Made by a program: the position numbers and the translations under genes. Below, one piece after another: positions 8,495-17,369 of a stretch of DNA of 63,540 nucleotides. Position 1 is the stretch's first letter. Each line of letters begins with the position of its first letter. The DNA is taken from NCBI GenBank assembly GCA_021780935.1, contig JAJXXT010000014.1:1-63540 (forward strand), in the 5' to 3' direction. Source of the DNA: Pseudomonadota bacterium (lineage in GTDB: Bacteria > Pseudomonadota > Alphaproteobacteria > Acetobacterales > Acetobacteraceae). The notes under the pieces were generated by a model. That model searched no databases, was not told where the DNA came from, and saw only the letters and a program-made list of their open reading frames with translations.

Positions 8495-9565
8495 ATGGCA
8501 CGCTTTACACGCCCGCCCGCCATGACCGCCGCTACCCTGCGCGACGCCGACGCGCTCGTCGCCGCTGATCTGATCGCCCCGGCCACGCGCGATGCCGTCG
8601 CCGCGGTTGCGGCGCGCTATGCGATCGCCATCCCGCCGGCGCTGCGCGCCCTCATCGCCGACGCGAACGACCCGATCGGCCGGCAATTCGTGCCGCATCC
8701 GGAGGAGCTGGTCACGGCACCCCATGAAACCGTGGACCCGATCGCCGACGAGGCGCTCTCGCCGGTGCGCGGCATCGTCCACCGCTACCCCGACCGCGCA
8801 CTGCTCAAGCCGCTGCTGGTCTGCCCGGTCTATTGCCGCTTCTGCTTCCGCCGCGAGCAGGTGGGGCCGGATGGCGGCCTGCTGACACCGGCGGAACTCG
8901 ACGCCGCCTGCGCCTGGCTGCGCGAGCACCCCGCCATCCGCGAGGTGATCCTGACCGGCGGCGACCCGCTGATGCTCTCGCCGCGGCGCCTCGGCACGAT
9001 CCTCGCCGCCCTTGATGCGATCCCGCATGTCGAGACGCTGCGTATCCACACCCGCCTGCCCGTCGCGACCCCCGAGGCGGTGACCGACGACCTGCTCGCC
9101 GCCCTGCGTACCCAGAAGCCGCTGTGGATCGCCGTCCATGCCAACCATGCCAGCGAGTTCGACGAGGCCGCGCGCGCCGCCCTCGCCCGGCTGGCGGCGA
9201 CCGCCCCGCTGCTCGGCCAGTCCGTGCTGCTCGCCGGCGTCAACGACACGGAGGAGGCGATGGAGGCGCTGCTGCGCGCCATGCTCGCGGCACGGGTCAA
9301 GCCCTATTACCTGCATCAGCTCGACGCAGCACCCGGCACGGCGCGGTTTCACGTGCCGGTGGCGCGGGGCCGGGCCATTCTCGCGGCGCTGCGCGGGCGG
9401 ATCAGCGGGCTGGCAATCCCCACCTACGTGCTCGATATCCCGGGCGGGCACGGCAAGGTGCCGATCGGGCCAGACCATTGGCGGGAGAACGAGGGGGGTG
9501 GCGGCGCCGTGCTCGACGGCAGCGGCGCGGCGCACCCGGTTGCCGACCCGCGGCTCAGCGGCTAG
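8495..9565 (+). CDS. epmB: EF-P (R)-beta-lysine synthesis enzyme EpmB (lysine 2,3-aminomutase)
   Basis: Radical SAM and PLP enzyme that isomerises (S)-alpha-lysine to (R)-beta-lysine, the substrate EpmA loads on EF-P. The radical SAM cluster motif CPVYCRFC is present, followed by GGDPLM, and the PLP lysine lies in the C-terminal DIPGGHGK. The protein is 356 residues from ATG 8495 or 347 from ATG 8522; the latter (MTAATLRDADAL) is equally good. An even earlier frame from 8438 would read through the tandem repeat and is unlikely. efp is 58 bases downstream. Confidence 0.93.
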   Translation: MARFTRPPAMTAATLRDADALVAADLIAPATRDAVAAVAARYAIAIPPALRALIADANDPIGRQFVPHPEELVTAPHETVDPIADEALSPVRGIVHRYPDRALLKPLLVCPVYCRFCFRREQVGPDGGLLTPAELDAACAWLREHPAIREVILTGGDPLMLSPRRLGTILAALDAIPHVETLRIHTRLPVATPEAVTDDLLAALRTQKPLWIAVHANHASEFDEAARAALARLAATAPLLGQSVLLAGVNDTEEAMEALLRAMLAARVKPYYLHQLDAAPGTARFHVPVARGRAILAALRGRISGLAIPTYVLDIPGGHGKVPIGPDHWRENEGGGGAVLDGSGAAHPVADPRLSG

Positions 9566-9623
9566 ACACCCGCGCGCCGTTCCCCATTCCATTCACCGTT
9601 CTATCCAACGCGAGATATCCGAC

Positions 9624-10190
9624 ATGAAGCAGCAGGCGAACCTCATCCGCGCCGGCCAGGTGATCGAGCACGAAGGTCGCCGCTGGACCGTGCTCAAGCA
9701 GCAGATCATCACGCCGGGCAAGGGCGGCGCCTTCATCCAGGTGGAGATGCGCGACCTCAAGAGCGGTAACAAGACCAACGAGCGCTGGCGCACCGCTGAC
9801 ACCGTCGAGCGGCTGCTGACCGAGGAGAAGGAATACACCTACTCCTACACCGACGGCACCAATCTGGTGCTCATGGACCCCGAGACCTTCGAGCAGGCGA
9901 TCATCCCGGCCGACATCCTCGGCGAGATGGCGCCGTTCCTGCAGGACAACATGCCGGTGACGATCGACCTCGTGGAGGGCGACCCGGTCGCCATCCACCT
10001 GCCGGCGACGGTGGTGCTGGAGGTGGTGGAGGCCGACCCGGTGGTGAAGGGGCAGACCGCGGCCTCCTCCTACAAGCCCGCGAAACTCTCGAACGGCGTG
10101 AAAACCTCGGTGCCGCCGTTCATCGAATCCGGCGAGCGAATCGTGGTGCGCACCGAGGATGCGAGCTACGTGGAGCGCGCCAAGGGCTGA
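9624..10190 (+). CDS. efp: Elongation factor P
   Basis: EF-P binds between the ribosomal P and E sites and relieves stalling at polyproline. The 188-residue protein has three beta-barrel domains. The modification loop is TPGKGGAF with the target lysine at K33, the residue beta-lysylated by EpmA; the neighbouring epmA and epmB agree with this chemistry. The longer frame upstream is out-of-gene. The C-terminal signature (VPPFIESGERI) is intact. Confidence 0.96.
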   Translation: MKQQANLIRAGQVIEHEGRRWTVLKQQIITPGKGGAFIQVEMRDLKSGNKTNERWRTADTVERLLTEEKEYTYSYTDGTNLVLMDPETFEQAIIPADILGEMAPFLQDNMPVTIDLVEGDPVAIHLPATVVLEVVEADPVVKGQTAASSYKPAKLSNGVKTSVPPFIESGERIVVRTEDASYVERAKG

Positions 10191-10203
10191 CGGGACGCCC
10201 GCG

Positions 10204-11028
10204 ATGAAGCTCCATCTCTCGCCGCACATGGTGGTGATGCAGAACGCCGCGAGCCGGGCCGCGAAGCGGCTGCTGCGCGACTTCGCCGAGGTCGAGCAGC
10301 TGCAGGTCAGCGTCAAGGGCCCGGGCGATTTCGTCAGCCAGGCGGATCTGCGCGCCGAGGCCAGCCTGCGCGAGGACCTCGCCAAGGCACGGCCGGGCTA
10401 TGCGTTCCTGATGGAGGAAAGCGGTGCGCAGGGATCGGAGAACTGGACCTGGCGCTGGGTGGTCGATCCGCTCGACGGCACCACCAATTTCCTGCACGGC
10501 ATCCCCAACTGGGCGATTTCGATCGGGCTGGAGAAGCGGCTTGAGGACGGCGGCTCGGAGGTGGTGGCGGGCGTCGTCTATGCGCCGGCGACCGACGAGA
10601 TGTTCTGGGCCGAAAAAGGTGCTGGCGCATTTCTCAACGAGCGCCGGCTGCGCGTCTCCGGCCGCCGCGACATGCAGGAATCGCTGTTCGCCACCGGCAT
10701 CCCGTTTGCCGCCGCCCCGCCCGCGCGCCATGTCGCGTTTGCCCGCACGCTGGCGCATCTGATGCCGCTGGTGGCCGGGGTCCGGCGCATGGGCGCGGCG
10801 GCGCTGGACCTCGCCTGGGTCGCCGCCGGACGGGTGGACGGCTACTGGGAGCTGGGGCTCCACCGCTGGGACATGGCCGCGGGGGTGCTGCTGGTGCGCG
10901 AGGCCGGCGGCTACGCGACCGGGCCCGATGGCACGGACCCGCTGGCCAGCGGCAACGTGGTCGCGGCCAACCCGCACCTGCACGCGGCCCTGCGCGAGAC
11001 GGTTTCGCACGCCCTTGCCGGCGGATGA
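10204..11028 (+). CDS. suhB: Inositol monophosphatase family protein
   Basis: Mg-dependent phosphatase family (inositol-1-phosphatase, SuhB, CysQ). The 274-residue protein has the three metal-site motifs: E71 in MEESG, D88 and D91 in WVVDPLDGTTNFLHG, and the C-terminal WDMAAGVLLVREAGG. ATG 10204 is the natural start, 13 bases after efp, so it is likely read with efp. SuhB also has an RNA-polymerase antitermination role in E. coli, but that cannot be shown here. Confidence 0.9.
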   Translation: MKLHLSPHMVVMQNAASRAAKRLLRDFAEVEQLQVSVKGPGDFVSQADLRAEASLREDLAKARPGYAFLMEESGAQGSENWTWRWVVDPLDGTTNFLHGIPNWAISIGLEKRLEDGGSEVVAGVVYAPATDEMFWAEKGAGAFLNERRLRVSGRRDMQESLFATGIPFAAAPPARHVAFARTLAHLMPLVAGVRRMGAAALDLAWVAAGRVDGYWELGLHRWDMAAGVLLVREAGGYATGPDGTDPLASGNVVAANPHLHAALRETVSHALAGG

Positions 11029-11089
11029 CGACGGGGTGAACGGTCTCGCGATTGAGCGAAACCCCCCGCTCCGGTAGAGACGCGGTCGC

Positions 11090-11806
11090 ATGATGCGCAG
11101 AGCTGGCCCGATTTTCGTCCTGATCCCGGCGGCAGCGCTGCTCGCGGCCCTGGCTGACGGCGGCGTGGCGCGCGCCCAGAGCCCGTTCAAGACCCTGCCC
11201 CTGCCACCCAGGCCGCAGGCCAGCACCGCCGGCGCGGTGGCAGGCGCCCAGGCCGTGACCCGGATCCTGCCCCTGCCGCCTAACCCGCCCACTAACCCAC
11301 CAGGCAGCCCGGCCGCTGCCGCCGGCGAGCCGCGCCACTTGGCGGGGCCTTCGATCGACCCGCTGGCGATCCCGCTCTCCGCACCGCCGCCGCCGGTGCT
11401 GCCGCCGCCCATCGTGGTGCCGGTGCGCCCGCAGCGCCCGCCGCCGCCAGCGACCGTCGTTGCAGACGCGCCTGGGGCGGCAAGCGACATACCGCGCGGT
11501 ATCCGCATCACCTTCGGCCATGGGCGCGCGGAGCTGAACCCGACGACCTATGGCGCGTTGCAGGCCGTCCTTGCCGCTTCCCGCCCCGGCAGCGATTTCA
11601 CGGTGCGCGCCTATGCCGCGGGCCGACGTTCAGATCCTTCATACGCGCGCCGCCTGTCGCTCTCGCGCGCCCTCGCGGTGCGCAGCGTGCTGATCCATGG
11701 CGGTATCGCCTCGGCGCGCATCGCCCTGCTCGCTCTTGGCGCGGCGACCAAGGGGGCCGCGGCGCCAGCGGACCGCGTCGACATCACCGAAACGGAGCCG
11801 AAATGA
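11090..11806 (+). CDS. Proline-rich periplasmic protein with OmpA-like C-terminus
   Basis: A 238-residue secreted protein: signal peptide (about 1-29, ending ARAQ), a proline-rich extended linker (about 35-125, with many PPP and LPLPP segments), and a C-terminal OmpA/MotB-like domain of about 100 residues (RGIRITFGHGRAELNPTTYG, later ARRLSLSRALAVRSVLI). The fold suggests peptidoglycan binding. Its stop overlaps the start of the MotA-like gene (ATGA), so the three genes 11090-14266 are one operon. Confidence 0.8.
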   Translation: MMRRAGPIFVLIPAAALLAALADGGVARAQSPFKTLPLPPRPQASTAGAVAGAQAVTRILPLPPNPPTNPPGSPAAAAGEPRHLAGPSIDPLAIPLSAPPPPVLPPPIVVPVRPQRPPPPATVVADAPGAASDIPRGIRITFGHGRAELNPTTYGALQAVLAASRPGSDFTVRAYAAGRRSDPSYARRLSLSRALAVRSVLIHGGIASARIALLALGAATKGAAAPADRVDITETEPK

Positions 11807-12954
11807 CACGGCCCACGCAATATCTGCTGCGGATGGTGATCTTCGTTCTGGTCGTGCTCGCCGTCGGCATCTTCCTGCACACCCGCCTGCTGCTCGCCTT
11901 CGACGCCAACCCCGGACTCAACACGCTGATTCTGGGCGTGGGGGTGCTCGGCATCGCCTGGAATTTGTACCAGGTGCTGCGCCTGGGGCCGGAAGTGGAA
12001 TGGGTGGAGACATTTCAGCGCGCCCGCACCCGGCTTGCCCTGCTGCGCACGCCGCGCCTGCTGGCGCCGATGGCCAGCATGCTCGCCGCCCGCCAGTCAC
12101 GCGGCGAGCAGCAGGGCCAGGGGCGTGACCGTTTTACGCTCTCGGCGCCGGCGATGCGCTCGCTGCTCGACTCGATTTCAAGCCGGCTCGACGAGAGCCG
12201 CGAGCTGTCGCGCTACATGACGGGGCTGCTGATCTTTCTCGGCCTGCTTGGCACGTTCTGGGGCCTGCTGATCACCGTGGGCTCGGTCGGCAACGTGATT
12301 GCCGGGATGACGGTGGGGACGTCGGACGTCACCGCCCTGTTCACCCAGCTCAAGGCGGGGCTCGCCGGACCGCTGCGCGGCATGAGCACGGCGTTTTCCT
12401 CCTCGATGCTCGGGCTTTCGAGTGCCTTGGTGCTCGGCTTTCTCGACCTCACCGCGGGCCAGGCGCAGAATCGCTTCTTCAACGAGCTGGAGGAATGGCT
12501 CGCGAGCCTGACCCGGCTTTCCTCGGGCGCCATCGCCGAGGGCGAGACCTCGATCCCCGTCTATGTGCAGGCGCTGCTGGAGCAGACGGCCGAGAACATG
12601 GAGCAGTTGCAGGCCACACTGGCGCGCGGCGAGGACGGCAGGCGGGAGGCGAACCAGGCGACCCTCGCGCTCTCGGAACGTCTTGCCGTGCTCTCCGATA
12701 CCATGAAGGCGAACCAGCAACTGATGCTGCGCATCGCCGAGACCCAGGCAAGCCTGGGCCCGGCGCTCGCCCGCCTCGGCGAGGACCGCGGCGACGACGC
12801 GGCGCGAGGGCATCTGCGCAACATCGAGCTGCTGCTGGCCAGGCTGCTGTCGGACAGCGAGCAGGGGCGCGCCCAGTCCACCGCGGAGCTGCGCAACGAG
12901 ATCAAGGTGCTGACCCGCACCATCGCCGCACTGGCCGAGGAGCAGTCGCGATGA
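11803..12954 (+). CDS. MotA/TolQ/ExbB-like proton channel protein
   Basis: A 383-residue membrane protein with four predicted helices (about 8-28, 39-58, 139-160, 195-217). The MotA/TolQ signature LGLLGTFWGLLITVG is at 147-160, and the fourth helix follows LRGMSTAFSSSMLGL. After the membrane part is a cytoplasmic tail of about 165 residues with coiled-coil character. Such subunits form a pentameric, proton-driven motor with a MotB/TolR partner, here the next gene. No flagellar gene is nearby, so this is a non-flagellar system. Its cargo is unknown. Confidence 0.87.
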   Translation: MTRPTQYLLRMVIFVLVVLAVGIFLHTRLLLAFDANPGLNTLILGVGVLGIAWNLYQVLRLGPEVEWVETFQRARTRLALLRTPRLLAPMASMLAARQSRGEQQGQGRDRFTLSAPAMRSLLDSISSRLDESRELSRYMTGLLIFLGLLGTFWGLLITVGSVGNVIAGMTVGTSDVTALFTQLKAGLAGPLRGMSTAFSSSMLGLSSALVLGFLDLTAGQAQNRFFNELEEWLASLTRLSSGAIAEGETSIPVYVQALLEQTAENMEQLQATLARGEDGRREANQATLALSERLAVLSDTMKANQQLMLRIAETQASLGPALARLGEDRGDDAARGHLRNIELLLARLLSDSEQGRAQSTAELRNEIKVLTRTIAALAEEQSR

Positions 12955-12982
12955 CGGCGACGCCGCGTCCCGGAGCCGGCTG

Positions 12983-14266
12983 ATGCCCCGCGGCCGGCGC
13001 GGCAACGGCAGCGATGTGATGAACCCATGGCCGGGCTATGTGGATGCGCTGTCCACGCTGCTGATGGTCATCATTTTCGTACTGCTGGTCTTCGTGCTCG
13101 CACAGGCGTTTCTTTCGGTGACCCTCGCCGGGCGCAACAAGCAGCTCGCCTCGCTCAACTCCCAGGTGGCGCAGCTTTCGAACATGCTCTCGCTTGCCAA
13201 GGGGCGGGAGGAAAATCTGCGCCTCGCGCTGGCGCAGATCGGCCAGCAGCTCGCGGCCAGCAGCACCGCGCGCGACCGGCTCGCCGGCCAGTTCGCGGCG
13301 TTGCAGGAGCAGGCGGGCAAGCTCAGGGCCGGCCTCGCGGCATCGAAGACGGCGCAAGCAGCCCTCGCCGCCCAGCGCGATCAGCTCGCGGCGAACCTTG
13401 CCGCGGCCCGCGCGGCGCGCACTGAGCTGCAGAAGACGGTCAAGGCCGACCGCGCCACGATCGAGCTGAAACTCGGCCAGGTGGCGCAGCTTTCCTCCGA
13501 GGTCGCGGCCCTGACGGCACTGCGTGACCAGCTCGAAAAACAGGTGCGCCATGAAGCGGCAAGAACGCTCACCACGCAGCAGAAGAACGCGGCGATCGCG
13601 GCGCAGCTCGCCGACGAGCAGAAATTCTCGACCAGTGCGAAGGCGCAGATCGCCCTGCTGAACCAGCAGCTCAGCCAGCTTCGCCAGCAGCTTGCCGGCA
13701 TCTCCAAGGCGCTCGACGTTTCGGAGAAATCATCCGCCAACAAGGATGTTCAGATCGCCGATCTCGGCCGCCGCCTCAACGCGGCGCTCGCGCAGAAGGT
13801 GCAGCAGTTGCAACAGTATCGCAGCGTCTTCTTCGGCGAGCTGCGCAAGGTGCTGGCCGGGCGGCCGGGCATCCGGATTGTCGGTGATCGTTTTGTTTTC
13901 GAATCGGAAGTGCTGTTTCCATCCGGCAGCGCAACGCTCTCCTCGGCCGGTCTCGACCAGATCACCACGCTTGCCATCACGCTGAAGAACCTGATCCCGA
14001 AGATCCCGCCCAATGTGCACTGGCTGCTGCGGGTCGATGGCCATGCCGACAAGCTGCCGCTGCGCCCGGGCTCGCCGTTCACCTCGAACTGGGAGCTTTC
14101 GGCGATCCGCGCCATCGCCGTCGTCAAGGCGCTGATCGCCGATGGGGTGCCGGCGAACCACCTCGCCGCTGCCGCGTTCGGCGATACCGAGCCGATCGAC
14201 CCCGCCAACACGCCGGCGGCCTACGCGAAGAACCGCCGCATCGAGCTGCGCCTGACCAGCCAATAA
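12983..14266 (+). CDS. MotB/OmpA-like protein with long periplasmic coiled coil
   Basis: A 427-residue protein. One membrane helix (about 21-46) begins with D21, the place of the proton-accepting Asp of MotB. A long coiled coil rich in Ala, Gln and Leu (about 48-285) follows, then an OmpA-type peptidoglycan-binding domain (about 300-427) with FPSGSATLSSAGLDQI, LRVDGHADKLPL and YAKNRRIEL. GGAG lies seven bases before the ATG. It would anchor the MotA-like channel to the wall over a large distance. The pair is related to MotAB and TolQR but is neither. Confidence 0.87.
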   Translation: MPRGRRGNGSDVMNPWPGYVDALSTLLMVIIFVLLVFVLAQAFLSVTLAGRNKQLASLNSQVAQLSNMLSLAKGREENLRLALAQIGQQLAASSTARDRLAGQFAALQEQAGKLRAGLAASKTAQAALAAQRDQLAANLAAARAARTELQKTVKADRATIELKLGQVAQLSSEVAALTALRDQLEKQVRHEAARTLTTQQKNAAIAAQLADEQKFSTSAKAQIALLNQQLSQLRQQLAGISKALDVSEKSSANKDVQIADLGRRLNAALAQKVQQLQQYRSVFFGELRKVLAGRPGIRIVGDRFVFESEVLFPSGSATLSSAGLDQITTLAITLKNLIPKIPPNVHWLLRVDGHADKLPLRPGSPFTSNWELSAIRAIAVVKALIADGVPANHLAAAAFGDTEPIDPANTPAAYAKNRRIELRLTSQ

Positions 14267-14319
14267 AGGGCCAGCAAGCAAGCGGGCGAGCCGGTGCCGG
14301 TCTCGGGTTGTCTTGCGTG

Positions 14320-15123
14320 CTACTGCGCGCGGGCGCGCATGAAGCTCTGCACGAACTGGCGCTGGAACAGCAGGAAGGCGATGACCAGCGGCGCCGTGGA
14401 AAGCAGCGTTGCCGCGTTGACGATCGACCAGTTGGTGCCCTGGTCCGTGGTTGAGAACATCGCAAGCTGAACGGTGATCGGGCGCACACCCACGGAGTTG
14501 GTGATTACCAGCGGCCAGAGGAAATTATTCCAGTGGAAACTCACCAGCACCAGCCCGTAGGCGATGTAGGTCGGGCGCGCCAGCGGCAGGTAGAGCTTCC
14601 AGACCCGCTGCCAGAGCGACAGCCCCTCGATGCGCGCGGCGGCGTCCAGCTCCTCGGGCACCATGCGGAAACTCTGGCGCAGCAGGAAGATCCCGAACGC
14701 CGAACCGAGATAGGGCAGCGCAATGCCGAACAGCGAGTCCACGAGGTCGAGATGGGCGACAGTGCGGTAGTTCTGCACCATCAGCACCTCGGGCGCGATC
14801 ATCAGCTGCATCAGCACCACCGCGAAGGCGATGTCGCGCCCGGGGAAGCGCATCCGCGCGAAGGCGAACGCCGCCGGCGTGCACAGCACGAACTGCGCCG
14901 CGAGCACCATCGAGACCAGGATGACGGTGTTGGCCATGGAGCGGCCGAACGGTGCCATACCCCAGGCGGTGGTGAAATTCCGCAGCGTGAGCGGCGAGCC
15001 GAGGCCGAAAATCTGCGAGGCGGAGGGCGGGTGAATGGCGCTCCAGATCGCCCAGGCGAGCGGCAGGACCCACATCACGCCGAGCAGCCAGGCGCCGACC
15101 GTCTCCAGGTCCGGTCGCTTCAT
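14320..15123 (-). CDS. ugpE: Carbohydrate ABC transporter permease (UgpE/MalG type)
   Basis: A 267-residue inner-membrane protein with six predicted helices and the EAA loop near the C-terminal half (PEELDAAARIEGLSLWQRVW). It pairs with the UgpA-type permease encoded 10 bases upstream. The family imports glycerol-3-phosphate, maltose or other sugars; the substrate cannot be told from sequence. It is the last gene of the ugpC-B-A-E unit. Confidence 0.92.
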   Translation of the reverse strand: MKRPDLETVGAWLLGVMWVLPLAWAIWSAIHPPSASQIFGLGSPLTLRNFTTAWGMAPFGRSMANTVILVSMVLAAQFVLCTPAAFAFARMRFPGRDIAFAVVLMQLMIAPEVLMVQNYRTVAHLDLVDSLFGIALPYLGSAFGIFLLRQSFRMVPEELDAAARIEGLSLWQRVWKLYLPLARPTYIAYGLVLVSFHWNNFLWPLVITNSVGVRPITVQLAMFSTTDQGTNWSIVNAATLLSTAPLVIAFLLFQRQFVQSFMRARAQ

Positions 15124-15133
15124 CGGGGTCGTC

Positions 15134-16012
15134 TCATCGGTAGTGCACCCGCCGCGCGAGCACCTTGAACTGGAACAGCGCCAGAAGGCCGAGCAGCGCG
15201 ATCAGCACCAGGCTGAGGGCCGAGGCGTAATGCGAGTCGAAATACTGAAATCCGACCTGATAGATGTAGTAGAGCAGGATCGCGGTGGCGTTGTCGGGCC
15301 CGCCGCGCGTCAGCACCACGATCTGGTCCACCAGGCGGAACGCGTCGATCACCGCGTTGACGAAGATGAACAGCGTCGTTGGCATCAGCAGCGGCCAGAC
15401 CACGCGGCGCAGATAGTTCCAGCGCGAGGAACCCTCGAGGGCGGCGGCCTCGGCCAGTTCCACCGGCAGCGACTGCAACGCCGCGAGATAGAAGATCATG
15501 TAGAAACCGGCCTGTTTCCAGACCGCGATGACGATCACCGATGGCAGCGCCGTGGTGCTCTCGCCGAGCCAGTTCCAGCCGCCGAGCCCGAACGGCGCCA
15601 GCACCCGGTCCACCAGCCCGTAGCCGGGGGTGAAGAAGAACAGCCAGATATTGGCGACCGCGATCATCGGCAGCACGGTCGGCGTGAAATAGGCGAGCCG
15701 CAGCAGCGCGCGCCCGGGGATGCGCCGGTTGACCGCCAGCGCCATCGCGAGTGCGAGCGCCATGGTCGCCGGGATCAGTGCCAGCGCGTAATAGAAATTA
15801 TTGCGCAGCACGTGCCAGAAGACCGGGTCGGCGGCCATCGCCACGAAGTTGACCGCCGGTGCGAAGCGCGACGGGTGGCCCGGCACCGGCGCCGTGTGCA
15901 GGGCCGCCCACGCAGTCTCAAGCGTCGGCCAGTAGGTGAAGGCGGTGAGGAACAGCAGTGCCGGCAGCACAAGCAGCCAGCCCCACAGCGCCTCCCGCCT
16001 CGCCTCCGTCAC
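15134..16012 (-). CDS. ugpA: Carbohydrate ABC transporter permease (UgpA/MalF type)
   Basis: A 292-residue membrane permease with six predicted helices and an EAA loop (PVELAEAAALEGSSRWNYLR). A GTG start at 16012 (VTEARREALWGWLL) is preferred since the upstream sequence in the same frame is antisense to ugpB. The binding-protein gene ends 41 bases before. Substrate unknown. Confidence 0.9.
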   Translation of the reverse strand: MTEARREALWGWLLVLPALLFLTAFTYWPTLETAWAALHTAPVPGHPSRFAPAVNFVAMAADPVFWHVLRNNFYYALALIPATMALALAMALAVNRRIPGRALLRLAYFTPTVLPMIAVANIWLFFFTPGYGLVDRVLAPFGLGGWNWLGESTTALPSVIVIAVWKQAGFYMIFYLAALQSLPVELAEAAALEGSSRWNYLRRVVWPLLMPTTLFIFVNAVIDAFRLVDQIVVLTRGGPDNATAILLYYIYQVGFQYFDSHYASALSLVLIALLGLLALFQFKVLARRVHYR

Positions 16013-16053
16013 GCCCCCGCCACCGGCGTTACGCCTCCCCGCGCCACCGGCGG

Positions 16054-17337
16054 CTAGCCCCGCTTGTAGGGTGCCAGCACCCGGTCGGCGATCGCCTGCG
16101 CCTCGTCGAGCGCCGCCTTCGGCGACTTGCTGCGCGCCAGGGCCGCCTGCAACGCGCTGTTGAGCGGCAGCGTCACCTGCTGGTTGGCATGGGTCGAAAG
16201 CTCCGGCACCGCGTAGGGAAGCTGATCGCGCGCCACGGCCGCCTGCGGAAAGCCGGCGACGTATTTCTTCATCAGCGCGGTATCCCACGCATCGGGCCGG
16301 GTCGCGACATAGCCGGTCGCGATGCTCCAGGCCGCCGCGCGCTCGGGGCTGGTGACCCATTTGACGAAGGCGAGCGAGGCCTCGCGCTCGGCCTTCGTCG
16401 CGGTCTTGAAGATGTGGAAATTGGCGCCGCCGGTCGGCGTGCCGCGCTGCTTGTCGGCCGGCAGCATGGCCACACCGAACGGAAACTTGGCGCCGTCGCG
16501 CACGAAGGTGAGGTTGCCGGTGGTCGTCCACATCATCGCGGTGCGCCCGGCGAGGAAGTCGTTGGGCGTGACGCCCCAGTCGATCACGCCCGGCGCCTGC
16601 ACGCCCTGCTTGGCGAGCCCGACCCAGTAATCGAGGGCCGCGACGGAGCCCGGAGTGTTGAAGTAGGCCACGGTGCCGGACTTGTTCATCAACTGCTGCC
16701 CGGCCTCCACGGCCAGCGCCTGATACAGCCAGTAGGTGCCGCCGGTGGCCGGGATCTGCACGCCCCAGCGTGTCGTCTGGCTGCCCGATTTGAGCACCAG
16801 CTTCTTGCCCATCGCGACCTGCTCGACCCAGTTCTGCGGCGGCTTTTCGGGGTCGAGCCCGGCCTGCTTGAACGCTGCCTTGTTCCAGTAGAGCACGGCG
16901 GTCGAGCGCTGGAACGGGATGCTCCAGACATGCCCGTCGACATCGCCGTTGGCGAGGAAGGCGGGGAAGAAACTGTTCATCCACGCCTTGTCTTCCGCGG
17001 AGGTCGCGACCTCGTCGAACGGCACGATCGCGCCGAGGTCGATCAGCGTATAGACCTGGATCGCGCCCAGCATGGCGAGCGGCGGTGCGTGCCCGCCCTT
17101 GAAGGCGGTGATCGCCTTGGCGATGGTGTCGTCATAGCTGCCGGCATAGACCGGCTTGATCCGCACATCGGGCCGCACCTTGGCGAAATCCGCGGCATAG
17201 CCGTTGATGATCTTGGTGATCGGCCCCGAGGCCGCGATGGGAAAGAAGAACGAGATATCGAGCGTCGCGGCGCGCGCGACGGCCGGTGCGGCGAGCGTGG
17301 TCGCCCCGGCCAGCATGGAGCGGCGTGTGAGTTTCAT
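16054..17337 (-). CDS. ugpB: Carbohydrate ABC transporter substrate-binding protein (UgpB-like)
   Basis: A 427-residue periplasmic binding protein, solute-binding family 1. The signal peptide has a twin-arginine motif (LTRRSML), so Tat export is likely, and ends at AVARA. The mature protein keeps the UgpB-like pattern KPVYAGSYDDTIAKAITAF and GGHAPPLAMLGAIQVYTL. ATG 17337 is chosen for the signal peptide; a start 12 codons upstream would mask it. The ligand is likely a sugar, sugar phosphate or cyclitol. Confidence 0.9.
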   Translation of the reverse strand: MKLTRRSMLAGATTLAAPAVARAATLDISFFFPIAASGPITKIINGYAADFAKVRPDVRIKPVYAGSYDDTIAKAITAFKGGHAPPLAMLGAIQVYTLIDLGAIVPFDEVATSAEDKAWMNSFFPAFLANGDVDGHVWSIPFQRSTAVLYWNKAAFKQAGLDPEKPPQNWVEQVAMGKKLVLKSGSQTTRWGVQIPATGGTYWLYQALAVEAGQQLMNKSGTVAYFNTPGSVAALDYWVGLAKQGVQAPGVIDWGVTPNDFLAGRTAMMWTTTGNLTFVRDGAKFPFGVAMLPADKQRGTPTGGANFHIFKTATKAEREASLAFVKWVTSPERAAAWSIATGYVATRPDAWDTALMKKYVAGFPQAAVARDQLPYAVPELSTHANQQVTLPLNSALQAALARSKSPKAALDEAQAIADRVLAPYKRG

Positions 17338-17369
17338 GGCAAGACCCCCTTGTTGTTGTATCGGAATAA

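Noticed and set aside
11803..14266. Zorya-type defence system from the MotA/MotB-like pair
   Set aside because: No ZorC, ZorD or ZorE partner is present; the coiled coil is in the MotB-like protein and the neighbours are housekeeping genes.
14267..14319. Terminator between the MotB-like gene and ugpE
   Set aside because: Only imperfect pairing is seen.
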